DNA of 64,000 nt, from positions 165,554,160 through 165,618,159 of the forward strand of contig JBOZIK010000001.1 of assembly GCA_051453625.1 (NCBI GenBank), written 5' to 3'. Shown one piece after another: positions 1 through 10,899 of this stretch. A program made the translations under genes and the position numbers. Numbering within the stretch: position 1 is the stretch's first letter; each line of letters starts with the position of its first letter. This DNA is from Welwitschia mirabilis. Lineage: Eukaryota > Gnetophyta > Gnetopsida > Welwitschiales. The notes under the pieces are model-generated. The model saw nothing but the letters and a program-made list of their open reading frames with translations, did no database searches and had not been told where the DNA came from.

Positions 1-394
1 NNNNNNNNNNNNNNNNNNNNNNNNNNNNNNNNNNNNNNNNNNNNNNNNNNNNNNNNNNNNNNNNNNNNNNNNNNNNNNNNNNNNNNNNNNNNNNNNNNNN
101 NNNNNNNNNNNNNNNNNNNNNNNNNNNNNNNNNNNNNNNNNNNNNNNNNNNNNNNNNNNNNNNNNNNNNNNNNNNNNNNNNNNNNNNNNNNNNNNNNNNN
201 NNNNNNNNNNNNNNNNNNNNNNNNNNNNNNNNNNNNNNNNNNNNNNNNNNNNNNNNNNNNNNNNNNNNNNNNNNNNNNNNNNNNNNNNNNNNNNNNNNNN
301 NNNNNNNNNNNNNNNNNNNNNNNNNNNNNNNNNNNNNNNNNNNNNNNNNNNNNNNNNNNNNNNNNNNNNNNNNNNNNNNNNNNNNNNNNNNNNN
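1..394. other. Assembly gap
   Basis: The window opens with 394 N. Whatever lies downstream of the bHLH gene's 3' end is missing here. Confidence 0.99.
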
Positions 395-596
395 CCCCAA
401 CAGGTATGGCACTGTAATCGTTCATAATTCTTTCTGTTTTAAGCAAAAGCTTAGATTTTCCTCAACTTTGAGCATCTGTACTTTACATTACTCTAAAAGC
501 CAAGCTTTCATTGAAGGACGAATTTGGAAAGACATTTGCAATTCAGTGTTAGGATGATGTTATATCTAACACAACGTATAAACACATTTACAATAC

Positions 597-602
597 TTTA
601 TT
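597..602 (-). promoter_or_regulatory. Candidate poly(A) signal of the bHLH gene
   Basis: AATAAA on the minus strand, 120 bp past the stop at 722, in AT-rich sequence. Position and motif fit a plant near-upstream element; nothing else tests it. Confidence 0.4.
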
Positions 603-721
603 ATATGGAAAGCTCAAGGATATACTTGCACAGGCAGCCCACACTGAAACACTGTCTGCAATGGCAACAAGTAATCTAGATTTTATTGGAAAGGAAGTGG
701 AAATTTATGAACAAGATCTCA

Positions 722-856
722 TCATGAAGTTGTTTGACACTGCTGATTATGGTCTGTAGCTGTGCCTTCGCAGGATTGAACAAGCTCAGGATTCAAGGTC
801 ATCTCCAGAAGCGTCTCTCTCAATTGCTCTGCTTGCAGTGCTGCTTTATCTCGCAT
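722..856 (-). CDS. bHLH gene terminal exon
   Basis: After the acceptor ctttcag before 856, the frame reads MRDKAALQAEQLRETLLEMT and ends at TGA 724-722. It joins the ACT exon in phase 0 across a 127-bp intron (983-857). The sequence matches the helical tail after the ACT-like domain in AMS-type proteins. It is 44 residues, shorter than the His-rich tail of some angiosperm AMS proteins. Confidence 0.75.
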   Translation of the reverse strand: MRDKAALQAEQLRETLLEMTLNPELVQSCEGTATDHNQQCQTTS

Positions 857-3461
857 CTGAAAGCAGAGCAGAAGATTAATTTTCTTCAAAAATAAGCATC
901 AAGATGGAATAACCAAGAGCGTGAATGGACAATTGGCAATGACATTGTATTGAAGAAATAGGAGCTCAAAGACATAAACTTACCTCTGCATTGAAAACAT
1001 TAGAGACTAGACCTCTAAATGAGATTATATTGCAGTCCAGAATGTCCAGTCCGAGAGCATCCATTGCTTGCAACAATCTCACAAAGCCACCCTCTCGCTT
1101 TTCACTTAAGATTCTCAGATTAAAGACATGGGCATTGAGCTGGCTCACTTCAATCTGCTGGAAAGATAGGATGCTCAGGAATTGGATACAGTGTGGTTCT
1201 CTTTTTGATTCAAGAGTTTCGAAATGCGTTACCTGCATAGTCTGTATGTCCTCAGTGGGTGGATTTGTTGTAAATTTTGTAGTAGTTGTCTTGCTGGAGC
1301 ACCTCCCATGGAGATCCTCATCCTGTGCAGCTTGGCCACCGTTTTCTCAACTATCCATTTCAGCCAGTTCTTCCTGAAGCTCCTTTACTTGCTGTTGCAG
1401 CTCTTTGATATATTCAATGGCATCACCCAGTATGGAAGCTCTGTCCATCTATGTCAAATCAAAACCCAAAACTAGTTCAGTACTGTGGCCCATCAAACAA
1501 AAATCAAGGTCACTAATTGCTGTTGACACCTCCACTCGATCTTATCACCACATCAGAACAATAAATTTACTTGTTTTTGGACTAGAATAATGATTTCTTT
1601 GGACTGAAAGTGGATGCAAAAAAGCTGCAGAAAGAAATTCATGGTTACCTAGACAGTTCAGTGTATAAAGGCCAAGTGCTTTTACATGATTTTTCTGCAG
1701 AAAAAGTTCTATACCTTGGTAATCTTGGGCACCAGGGCTCGCAGAGCATATAGCCTTTCATTAAGTTTTTTCCTCCGCTTGCGCTCTGCTACCAAGTTCT
1801 TTGAGAGATGCCTTCTTCCAGAACGCCCCATGGTTTTCTGGTCATCATCATCTTCTAAGTGATCACTGCACTCTGATGAATCTCCTCGTGCCATCTCTTG
1901 CTTGAAATCTGTGGCCTTATCCCCGCCGTGTAGCTCTTTTGATAAGCCGCTAGTGTGAGGGGACTCCGTGAGATCAGTCTTTTGGGGCATAATCTGGACG
2001 GAGGACTGAGGCTGCTGGTGTTGATTCAATTCTTGGCTAAGGAAATTGAGCTGAGGTGTTGTCATATTAATGGGGAGCTGTGGTTCTGATATGGTCCTCT
2101 CTGTTTCCCAAGGCATGTGAGAATCTGCAGCATTGAGCCATGCTAAGCTACCCACGGCCCCTGCCTCACTTGCTGTCTCAAACCCTCCAATGCTTACAGA
2201 AGATGCGTTGAAGAGATTGCTATTGTCGAATATCTGTGGTTGGGGCAAGCTTGCTTCAACCTCCGTCAAGATGCACTGTACCAGAGCTGGGTTCTCTGCA
2301 ACCTGCAATATACATGGAGTTGCGAATTTAGGGAAATCGGGGGGCTTAACAAATCGGGCATAAGATAAACACAGTGCAACTGTGGAACACATCTTCGCAT
2401 TGCAAATAAAACAAAATATTAGGAATATGAAACATTTAGTATCGTACAGGTTTTGAAACGAATAGCTCCACCACGCTGTTCCTCACGGGAATCAAAACCC
2501 TTGTTTGTACCCTATCCTGCAATAACAAAGAAAGATTCTTAATTATGACTCCGATATGCGTATACTTTGAAGTGGCTGGAATGAGTTCCTAAAGAATACT
2601 TATAGGAACAACTAGCCTGTCGGGTATTAGGATCTCCAGAAACTGAAAAATGTATCCACCTTGGCTGTCCAGACAGCAGAACCTGTCCTTGAATCCTGAA
2701 AGTTTTAATTAAAAATCACTGTAAATAAAGTCGTTGTTATAGTGCTAATTCAGTCTCATATCAGTTTTTGCGGAATGGAGTTTGACATGAAGAAGTGAAG
2801 GAACTTCAATTGACAGATTAATAATATACACAGATAAGAACCATCGTGTAGTTCTAATTCTGTTTACACAAATCCGAATTATTTAGAAAGTTGGAAAAAA
2901 TGTAAGGACAAAACGCGGAATTGCCAAGTTCACGCGCTAAATCAAGAAAAGACTCATATGGGTAGGAAGTTACCCAGCATCCAAAGGAAACGATGCAGGA
3001 AGCTCGGCCAAGAGTTCACAGGCAGAGCTCTTAGGATGTGGAATCATGTCTCTGCAAAAGCGACCCATGAAGATTCCGTGAACATCCGAGCATTCAGAGC
3101 TCTGTAAGGCCTGTCCGAATTGATCAGTTCCACTGCAGCAACATCCCGAGAATTCCAGGCATCTGTTGCACCACAGTATTTCTCAGAATTTAAGCCCAAA
3201 CAAAAATATACAGATTTCTGCAAAAACCGTCCTTCAAGAAATACAGTTTGGGATCCAGAAAGATATCGATTATGATAATTTTGTCAGGTTTGGGCCTTCA
3301 TACAGAAATTTCTGTACAAGAAGGATCTAGATGTCTTCTACAGAGGTGGAATCCATTTGAGAACTTTTCCAAGCAATTAATTTGGAACTGAACAAGGATN
3401 NNNNNNNNNAAAGCTTTGGCCCAACCAGAGAACGAAGGCGTGACAATAAGCTCTGAGCCAT
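722..3461 (-). CDS. AMS-like bHLH transcription factor gene, split, with an in-frame TGA
   Basis: Seen: translated exons on the minus strand match subgroup IIIa plant bHLH proteins of the ABORTED MICROSPORES type. Placed exons are 3461 to the gap (start ATG, reading MAQSLLSRLRSLVG), about 3160-2974 (CCCSG ... CELLAELPASFPLDAG), 2695-2600 (GQPRWIHFS), 2511-2448 (TRVLIPV ... VELFVSKP), 2302-1715 (acidic linker, basic region and helix 1), 1448-1233 (helix 2), 1157-984 (ACT-like domain) and 856-722 (tail). Introns are short and GT-AG, and phases agree from 2974 down to the stop. The basic region AERKRRKKLNER keeps the Glu and Arg used for E-box contact. Known: angiosperm AMS is a nuclear factor for tapetum and pollen-wall genes. 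Odd: a TGA at 1349-1347 cuts off the ACT-like domain, and the N-terminal frame is also broken near 3160-3210. It could be a pseudogene, a truncated isoform or sequence error. Family call sure; orthology to AMS itself less so. Confidence 0.85.
984..1157 (-). CDS. bHLH gene exon: C-terminal ACT-like domain
   Basis: The frame reads QIEVSQLNAHVFNLRIL and then EKREGGFVRLLQAMDALGL and FRGLVSNVFNAE, matching the ACT-like dimerisation region at the C terminus of AMS-type proteins. The acceptor is a CAGCAG tandem (AG at 1159-1158 or 1156-1155), so one Gln can be included or skipped. The donor GT is at 983-982. The 75-bp intron before it (1232-1158) happens to be open in the same frame, so an ATG at 1238 appears to extend the exon. 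Confidence 0.8.
1233..1448 (-). CDS. bHLH gene exon: helix 2 and coiled coil, with internal TGA
   Basis: The exon starts MDRASILGDAIEYIKELQQQ, the second helix and start of the leucine-rich coil, and joins the previous exon in phase 0 across a 266-bp intron (1714-1449). After 33 codons there is a TGA at 1349-1347. The same frame then stays open for 38 codons to the donor after CAG at 1233. The continuing frame and the conserved exons downstream suggest that the stop is recent or is a sequence error. Confidence 0.8.
1715..2302 (-). CDS. bHLH gene exon: acidic linker, basic region and helix 1
   Basis: This 588-nt exon is open throughout and in phase 0 at both ends. The acceptor is tatattgcag before 2302, and the donor follows AAG at 1715. 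It starts VAENPALVQCILTEVE, runs through a Gln- and Ser-rich linker and an acidic stretch (SECSDHLEDDDDQK), and ends with the basic region and helix 1 (about 1804-1715, ending ALVPKITK). An ATG at 2392-2390 extends this frame upstream, but that part is intron: the acceptor and the preceding exon at 2511-2448 show it. Confidence 0.85.
3400..3409. other. Assembly gap of 10 N inside the first coding exon
   Basis: The gap falls just after MAQSLLSRLRSLVGPKL, where AMS-type proteins continue into a conserved Trp-rich block. Ten N is probably a nominal length. Downstream of it the frame does not join cleanly to CCCSG near 3160, so real sequence may be missing. Confidence 0.95.
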
Positions 3462-3830
3462 GTTCAGAGCCTTGTTTCTGCCAAAATCAAGAGCGGCGGA
3501 GAGCACCATTAACAGAAGCAAAAAACTCAACAACTTTGCAAACAAAAATAAATTGAAACAAAAACCAAACTCATCCTAAAAATAGTACCCTCTCATTAAA
3601 CTCAGGGGCTCTCTTTCGATCTTGAAACCCTTTCTGAGCAAAATCTCGACTCAGAACATTAATTCCGCGTATCTACTGCACACCCAAAACATGAATTCGA
3701 AGAGAGGACGCGATGAAACGTTATAAATGATTGGACTCCTGCAATTTGTGCAAGGCGTGTTGGGGCTTTAGCAGGCCGGGGTTAGCGCTTAGCCAAACAA
3801 GGCCTCTCAGACAATTGAATTCTCCCTGAA

Positions 3831-3838
3831 TTTATATA
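3831..3838 (-). promoter_or_regulatory. Candidate TATA box of the bHLH gene
   Basis: TATATAAA on the minus strand, 370 bp upstream of the ATG at 3461, leaving room for a 5' UTR of roughly 330 bp. It is the clearest TATA match upstream of this gene. Single-motif evidence only. Confidence 0.35.
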
Positions 3839-5590
3839 GAAAAGATGAAGATCGAGAGAGGGGACCCACTAAAAAGGATTGCAGCAAACATTAATCAATT
3901 TGTTTGTTTGTTTCATTCCATTGCGTGAGTGCAGAGTGACTTCAAATTCGGCGTCAACATCGAATCTCGGCTTTGTCAGAGCTCTAAAGGCGAAAAAAAT
4001 CACATTACAGAAGCCAACATAACCCAAACAAATTACTGTTAAATCGACAGAGATTGTTTTCTGGGTTTTGACTGTACTACTGCTGGAAAACTTGGTTCGT
4101 TAAGAAGAAGTTGCAGGAATTGGAGGAAGAAATCGGTAATAACAGAGTGCGGTTAAAAGGGGCGAAGCAGGCGAGAAGCAGTGATGGCGTGAAAGGAATT
4201 TAATTTGGGCACTTTTGGTTACGAATTATGAACTATAGAATGCTGGAATAACAATTATTATTATCGATGAAGCAGTCGTCAGGTTGGGATTCACGCGTTC
4301 CGTCACGTCTTCAAACAGAGAAGGGTTTGTTGAGGAATTTACGAGAGAAAGCAAAGGAAAGGAAGAAGATAACGAAGAGGTAAATCATTACCTGCGTTCC
4401 CATTCATTCGTTCACTCATTCATTTCCCTTTTTTTGCGTTATTTTTTTCGGTTTTTCTTCTTTTTCTCCAAATTTGAAATGACTGTAAGTTTGGTCGCGT
4501 TCCGTTGAAATTCGTTAGAGCAGCGAAGCGCTGACGTCCAGAAAAAAGAGCGAAAGAGATTGGATTTTAGCTCTGGAATTCCCTTTTCGTGCGCTGGTCA
4601 TTCGCTGAAATCAAAAGAGGTTTTGTTTTTGTTCAAATTCAATTCTGCATTTTGAATTTTGATTTTGTTTTTGGCTGAGAATGAGATATTGCAGAGCTGG
4701 AAATCAGCTCAGTTGAATCCTCCTCGGCATTCGGCGACTGCCGCCCTTCTTGTTTTCTGTCGAGATATCTTTTTAATCTCCCTCGTCTGCCCTTCCAAAT
4801 TTGCCAGCCCTTCTTTTGTCTTTTTGGATTCCATCACCAAAACGCTATCATTCAATCATGTCCCTGCCACGACTGAGAAAGAAAAATCAGCACTGCCAAA
4901 GCTGGTGGGTTTAAGCTCTTCCTAATTCCTCCTTAATTAAGCTTAATTACTCTTTTTAATCAAACTTTGTCGCCTTTAAATTTAAGGCCTAAGAGTGGTG
5001 ATATTGTTCATTTGTCACATAATTATGGCCTTAATTATGATTAGTTTGCTAGTGAGTCTTTGTCGCGAAAGTATCATGCTAAGATAAAGTGCTTCTCCTT
5101 ACGTCATTATGAGAGCTCTAGAAAAATCTAGATATCCTTGTATCATATTTAAAAATACCCATTGTCTAGAGCCTGTGGATATGGAATAAATAGAGATGTC
5201 CCTTGAGTTATGCACTGGCTATAACAACTTACTTATTTCACTACCTCTTTTAAGATTCTCTCTTATCGCTAGGAGTAGCACAACAAGACCAATATAATAA
5301 CTAATTAAGCTACTCAAGTTTGACAAGTAGAACAAAACCATACTATAGAAAAATTATGGTATTTATTTGGCCTTGATGAGCAATTACTTAACTTTTGATT
5401 AAGGGATAACATTTCCATCACTTAAACTCATATTTGGTGTTAAGAGTGGGCAAATAAAGATATTAACATCTTATAGGACAACTAATTGATTAACCTCTAC
5501 ATCAACAAGCCAACAAAATTCAACAAATATGGAACTTACACAATTCATAAACAAATTATGTGTGAAAGAAGTTAACATAAACTACTATAA
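3839..5590. other. Upstream flank of the bHLH gene, no coding evidence
   Basis: This stretch is less AT-rich than the rest of the window up to about 4.95 kb and probably holds the promoter. Short open frames (for example 4284-4508 and 4659-4925 on the plus strand) show no domain, repeat or splice pattern that I recognise. From 5.0 kb the base composition drops to that of the repeat-filled remainder. Confidence 0.5.
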
Positions 5591-5594
5591 ATTG

Positions 5595-5830
5595 AGCTTA
5601 ATGCCCAGTGTAGTTGGCTTAACCCATGTTCATAAGTAGAGAGGTTCAAAGTCTTGGGTTCCAATCTATGCTATGTGATTTAGCTTATGGTTTTTATCCA
5701 TGCATTCAAGGTGCAACCAAGGACAAGATTCAACATCTTAGATGGGAATCACAAGTGAGCACTAGATATTTGGTGTCTAGCTCCCAAGTAGACAGAAACC
5801 ACAAAGGGGTTTTAACCTAGCCAAGCAATC
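5595..5830 (+). mobile_element. Candidate tRNA-derived SINE
   Basis: TAGTTGGCTTAACCC near 5610 resembles a pol III A box, and GGTTCAAAGTCTTGGGTTCC near 5643 resembles a B box about 35 bp further on, the usual layout of a tRNA-derived SINE head. No target duplication or clear tail was found. A short open frame (5626-5820) overlaps it and has no recognisable domain. Confidence 0.3.
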
Positions 5831-5941
5831 TAGTGACCCTAATAAGTGCGATATGGTTTCCTATAAATTAACGTTTTCAAGAGGGAAAAAGACTTGGTAC
5901 AAATAATCATATAATTTTAATTAATTGAAAGATAACCAAAA

Positions 5942-6825
5942 TTGCATCTCAAGAAGATATTTAACCTTATAAAAATTGAATTTGTGATACTCTAAATTTT
6001 ATTTCTTCTATGTTACCTTTGCAAAGTTGCATTTGACTCTTGATGAATATAAGATACTATATTCTCTTTGCTTTGATGTGTCTGAAAAATGCAATTCACT
6101 TAGGAACATAAAACCATGTTCTTTTGATTATGTAAATTAAATGTTGTATCTTTTAATTATTGGTCTAATAATCATCTCATTGTTTCATTCTTTTAGTAAA
6201 TAGAAACATTATGTATCATTATTACACCATGATTATAAATTATGATTTGAGAAAACTATCTCTAAAAATGATTCAAATTTAAATGCTATCTTTAGCCATC
6301 TTGGACCTTATTTCATTTGGTAGATGAAAACTTTTAACATTTTTACTTTATGATGGATTTGAATCATGTCAGAATTAATTACTTTAAGGATTAAAAAAAT
6401 TTCATATCAAGAAAATTTTTATCCTTACAAAAATTGAATTTGTCATGCTCTAAATTTTACTTCTTCTCATTTGCCTTCGGAAAAGTTGTATTTAACTCTT
6501 GATTAATATAAGATACCAAATTTTGTCTGCTTTGTTATGTTAAAAAATGCTATTCACTTAGGAACACAAAACCATGTTCTTTTAATTATATAAATTAAAA
6601 TTCTATATCTTTTAATTACTAGTCTAAGTTTAGTTCTTTTAGTAAATAATAGCTTTGTGTATCATTATTGCATCATGATTGTAAATGATGAATTGAGAGT
6701 GCTACATCTAAAACTTTTGTAAATTCAAATCCTATCTTTGGCCAGATTTGACCTTATTTCACTTGGTTAATGGAAACTTTCAATGTTTGTACTTTATAAC
6801 AGTTTTGGATCATGTTAGACTTACT
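5942..6825. repeat. Two-copy tandem duplication, period about 458 bp
   Basis: 5942-6375 and 6401-6825 align in order over most of their length. Shared blocks include AAAAATTGAATTTGT (5971 and 6429), CACTTAGGAACA, AAACCATGTTCTTTT, TATCATTATT and GACCTTATTTCA. Many substitutions separate the copies, so the duplication is old. No coding potential. Confidence 0.75.
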
Positions 6826-7168
6826 TTGGATAGCTTTTAATATAATCTAATAAGGTCTTTTGATATGCTTAATAAAGCATAAATACTAGGTGCAAAACAA
6901 GCAATGGTAGTAATAAAAACTAGGAGCCTATAACATGTATAGGAAATGTGATATACTTAACTAAGACATTAATAACTATTAAATAAACACTTATAGTAAA
7001 AGGACTAACAACATGGAAAAGAGTCATATACAAGTCTACAAAGAACATTTTTTCTTATGAAATTAATCAAAACATAATTCTTAAAACACTCAAAAGAGGA
7101 GAAAGAAAAATAACTATTATCCTATATTTTTTAAGAAATCCCAAGATAAGGTTGGGAAATATCCTTAG

Positions 7169-7723
7169 TGTTGTGAAAACTGCAAGTTAAGCAAATTGTG
7201 GAAGATAAGCTAAACCAACTTATTATCAAACAGAAGAATGTTGAATGTAGAATGTAAGAAAAATAGTGGCAAGAATAACATGCAATAAGAAAAACTACAG
7301 AGACAAGACACACCTAGCATTGTAATCTAGTAGCAGCATTCTAGTCCAAGGCTAGTTATTCTTCCTCATACAAACCACTAAACTATGATGCCAATAGGCC
7401 CATTATTAGGGTTACAAAAGGAAATCCAAATAAACATGCCCTATCATTTATTATTTTGGGCAAAGCCCTAAATTGGTAAAAAGGGAAATCCAAATAGGCA
7501 TACCCTATCATTTATTATTTTGGGCAAAGCCCTAAAATGGACATTCTATAACATTTACCATTTTAGGTAAGACCCTAAAATAAACATGCTTTAACATTTA
7601 CTATTTTGAATACATGTTTCTCTTGGGTATGGCAATATATAAGAAATAACTAACTTAGAATGAGACAAAATTTAGGGAAAGGATGAAAGAGCCAATTTGA
7701 GGCTCATATTCCAAAAACCTACA
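7169..7723 (-). repeat. 3' LTR of the copia element
   Basis: Begins TGTTGTGAAAACTGC on the plus strand and ends CCTACA. It matches 11716-12272 through GAATGTTGAATGTAGAA, CAAGGCTAGTTATTC-like and CCAATTTGAGGCTCATATT blocks. It contains an internal 64-bp repeat. Confidence 0.85.
7421..7620. repeat. Minisatellite inside the 3' LTR of the copia element
   Basis: GAAATCCAAAT ... TATCATTTATTATTTTGGGCAAAGCCCTAAA occurs from 7421 and again from 7485 (period 64 bp), nearly identical. A third, worn copy follows to about 7620. The 5' LTR shows fewer, more degraded copies. Confidence 0.75.
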
Positions 7724-7779
7724 CTTGTAGCCAAATTTCCTTTTATGCATTTATCATCAAATCCCTAATCCTTATCTAG

Positions 7780-8450
7780 TTAGTTACCTTTCGCAAAGTT
7801 GCAAGACATTTATGAATCATATCAAATTCTCCAATTGAAATGGTTTTGTCAACATATCTGCAGGATTTGCCAAGATGTAAACCTTCTATAGTTCAATAAT
7901 CCTTCCTTAATATGTTATCGTACAAAGTGATATCTCTCATGAAATGCTAGATTATGTGCCAAGACTATGGCACTTATCATTGAAAATTGATATCTTTTCT
8001 TGACATCTTTCTAATCCTTTTATGAGATTCTTTAGTCGAGTCCTTTTTTTGTATGATGTTGAAGTAGCAATGTACTATACTTTTATAGTCAAAAAAGCCA
8101 CCATTGATTACAGCTTTTACTTTCATGAAATAGGTCCTCTTGCCATTGTAAATGTTTAACTTCATATGGACTTTCCTTTATCTATATTACCTATAAAATT
8201 TAAATTACAATAGCTTGCAATCATCTTCTTATCTTTGGTGTAGTACATACGCAATCCTAAAGTTTCCTTTAAATATCTAAAAATCCATTCAACCAATTCC
8301 TAGTGTTTATTCCTAGGAGTGCTTATGAATATACTAATAAAATCCATAACATGAACAATATCTAGTCTTGTTTCAACCATTTAATACATCAAACTATGAA
8401 CAATGTTGAAGTACGGTACTTACAACATGTACTTCTTTTCTTTCTTATTT
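7780..8450 (-). pseudogene. Copia RNase H and C-terminal pol relic
   Basis: Frames read RLDIVHVMDF, EWIFRYLKETLGLRMYY (8240-8400) and NPADMLTKPF (7840-7870). These are the markers between RT and RNase H and at the very end of plant copia polyproteins. The middle of RNase H is unreadable. Confidence 0.75.
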
Positions 8451-8589
8451 TTTGGACAGTGTTGAGAGGATAGTCTGAAATGTCTTCTAATAGAAGTTAT
8501 AACAAGATTTTCATCTTTATCCTAAATCTGTAAAGAATCTTTTAAACATATCACTCTTGAGATGACCACAAATTTTCATTCTTCTTATT

Positions 8590-8856
8590 TCAAGTGATGT
8601 CCATGCCAAGAATTGACTTAACGTCACCTAAGTCCTTAATATTGAACTTTGATGACAAGGGTTTCTTTAACTGATTTATCTTTATCATGTTCTTCCCTGT
8701 AATGATCATGTCATCCATGTATAGAACCAAACTTATGAAGTTTTCATCCTCATACTTCCTACTATATACACATGGATTTGTAGAATTTCTGTAGAAACCA
8801 ATCATGTACTTAAAAGAATTGACCCTTAAGTACCATTGCCTTGGACTGTGTTTCAA
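8590..8856 (-). pseudogene. Copia reverse transcriptase fragment with YMDD
   Basis: An 88-codon open frame reads KHSPRQWYLRVNSFKYMIGF, then NPCVYSRK and LVLYMDDMIITG, ending IKDLGDVKSILGMDI. This is the core of the copia RT with its catalytic YMDD box intact (about 8707-8721). Flanking sequence is frameshifted, so only this block of the polymerase survives as open frame. Confidence 0.9.
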
Positions 8857-9599
8857 TATATAAGGACTTCTTGAGTTTGTACATAAGATTTTCCTTACCT
8901 TTTACTACAAGATCTTTTAGATACCTCATGTAGATATCTTCTTGTAGCTTACCATATAAGAAAGCTATTCTTACATCCATCTATTTAACGCAAGATCATC
9001 TGTCACAGCTGAAGCCAAAATGACTTAAATTAATGTTAACTTTTCTATTGGTAAAAATACATTAAAGAAGTATATCCCCATTTTCTAAAGATAAGACTTA
9101 GCAACTAATCTTATTTTAAACTAGTTAATAAGTCCTAATGCAGCCCACTTCACTTTGAACAACCATCTACAATCTATGACGTTTATTTCTTTTGTAATAT
9201 TTACCAACCCATAAGTTTGATTGCACCTCTTGTTTTATAGTTGCTTATCACTCATCCTTCTAGATAGTCTTTAATGCCTCTTAATAAGACATTGCCTCAA
9301 TGACTTTAATAACTAATGACAGAAATGTATACTCGTCATCATCTAATTGATAGAACACCTTTTTTTCGTCTTGAAGATATTTGAAACTCCATCTAAGGAT
9401 AAGTATTGTCCACTTAAATCTATGCCAATAGACTCTTGTTGTTGAGATTTCTTTTTATTCTTTTTGTTATCTTCACTTCTAGTAGATTTCATCTCTATAG
9501 AGATTTTCTCTTTAGAATGAACCACATCTAACCTCATCTTAGTTTTTCTACAGCAAAAGTGATGAGTTATTAGAAATGACATTCCTGCTGAACAAGATA

Positions 9600-10450
9600 T
9601 TCCTTGTGATAGAATCCAAAATACTATATCCCTTAGTGCCCTTTATATATAAAAAACGATGCACTTCTTGGATTTCAGATCAAGATTTATTCTTTAAAAA
9701 TTTAAAGCATGTACGCATGCAAGACATCCAAAGGTTTTAAGTTTATAATATATACCTAGTAATCCACTCAATATATTCTTTGGAGTCTTGCATCAACAGT
9801 AAGAGATGGTATTCTATTCACTAAGTAACATGTAGTGTCGATGATCTTCATCTAGAAGCATTTATCCAAATAAGAAAAACTTATCATGCTTCTAGCACAT
9901 TCAAAAAGTATACAATCCATTCTTTCTACAATGCCATTCTATTATGAAGTACCTAGAACCATAAGATATTTCTTAGGTCTTTCATACTTGTAGAAAGACT
10001 TGAACTTCTTTGAGATGTACTCTCTACTACAATAGTTTTAAAGATTATTACTTTTCTTCCTAGTACTTTTCTTTATCTAGTTCTTGTAAGTCTTAAACTT
10101 TTGGAAAGAATCAGACTATACTTTGAGAGGCTGAAAAAAAAACCCACACCTTTCCTAATTTATCACTAATAAAGGTAATGAAATATTATGTACCTCCTAA
10201 ATATCCTTGAGGATAAGGACCCCAAACATCAATATGCACCAAATCTATGATATCTTTTCTCTTTGTTGTGATATGAGAAAACTTACTCTATATCATTTAC
10301 CATACACATAGTGCTCACAAAAATCATATTTTATTTTTTGCAAACCTATAAGAATCATCTTTTATGGTAATTTCTTCAATTCAAGCTCACTACTGTGTCC
10401 AAGACATCTGTGCCATCACATCAATATAGCAACACTTTCAACTATAATGT
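9600..10450 (-). pseudogene. Copia integrase relic
   Basis: The zinc-binding HHCC motif is visible as WHRCLGH near 10395-10415. The start of the catalytic core reads IDLVHIDVWGPYPQGY near 10205-10255, giving the first catalytic Asp in its usual setting. The integrase tail block of plant copia elements follows near 9600-9700. Several frames are needed to read through. Confidence 0.8.
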
Positions 10451-10899
10451 TTACATCTCTTACAATTTTATGTACTAGCAACTTGTAGAGATTTCTTTCC
10501 TTCTTGGCCTTCTTCATGATGAGAGGACTTTTAATAACTATCAATATGTTATTCTCTCTAATGAACTTTCAACCAAGTCCATCTAAGACTCTAAGAAAGA
10601 TAAAGTTCCTCCTTATCTTTGATGCATGCCTCATATACATGAGAGTTCTTACAACTCTGTTATAAGTCTTGATTTAAAACATACTAACATTAACAACTAT
10701 GGCTTCATCCTAGGTTTCATTAGAAGCTTTCCCCCATTGGTTTCTTGGTATGTGTAAAACTAACTATATTAGGACTAATGTGTCATGGAGCTCCCAAATT
10801 GAAAACCCATTTACCTCTTCTAGGTGACTCTGTGGATGGGAACACATCTCTATACTCTCTGTTATCAATAATATTAGCCTCATTCTTATGGGAGGTAAG

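Noticed and set aside
991-1590. Plus-strand open frames over the bHLH exons
   Set aside because: They are the opposite strand of conserved minus-strand exons and have no domain of their own.
2133-2363. 76-codon plus-strand frame
   Set aside because: Shadow of the large bHLH exon.
2303-2392. N-terminal extension of the big bHLH frame from ATG 2392
   Set aside because: It is intron 2447-2303: the acceptor before 2302 and the exon at 2511-2448 give a better family match.
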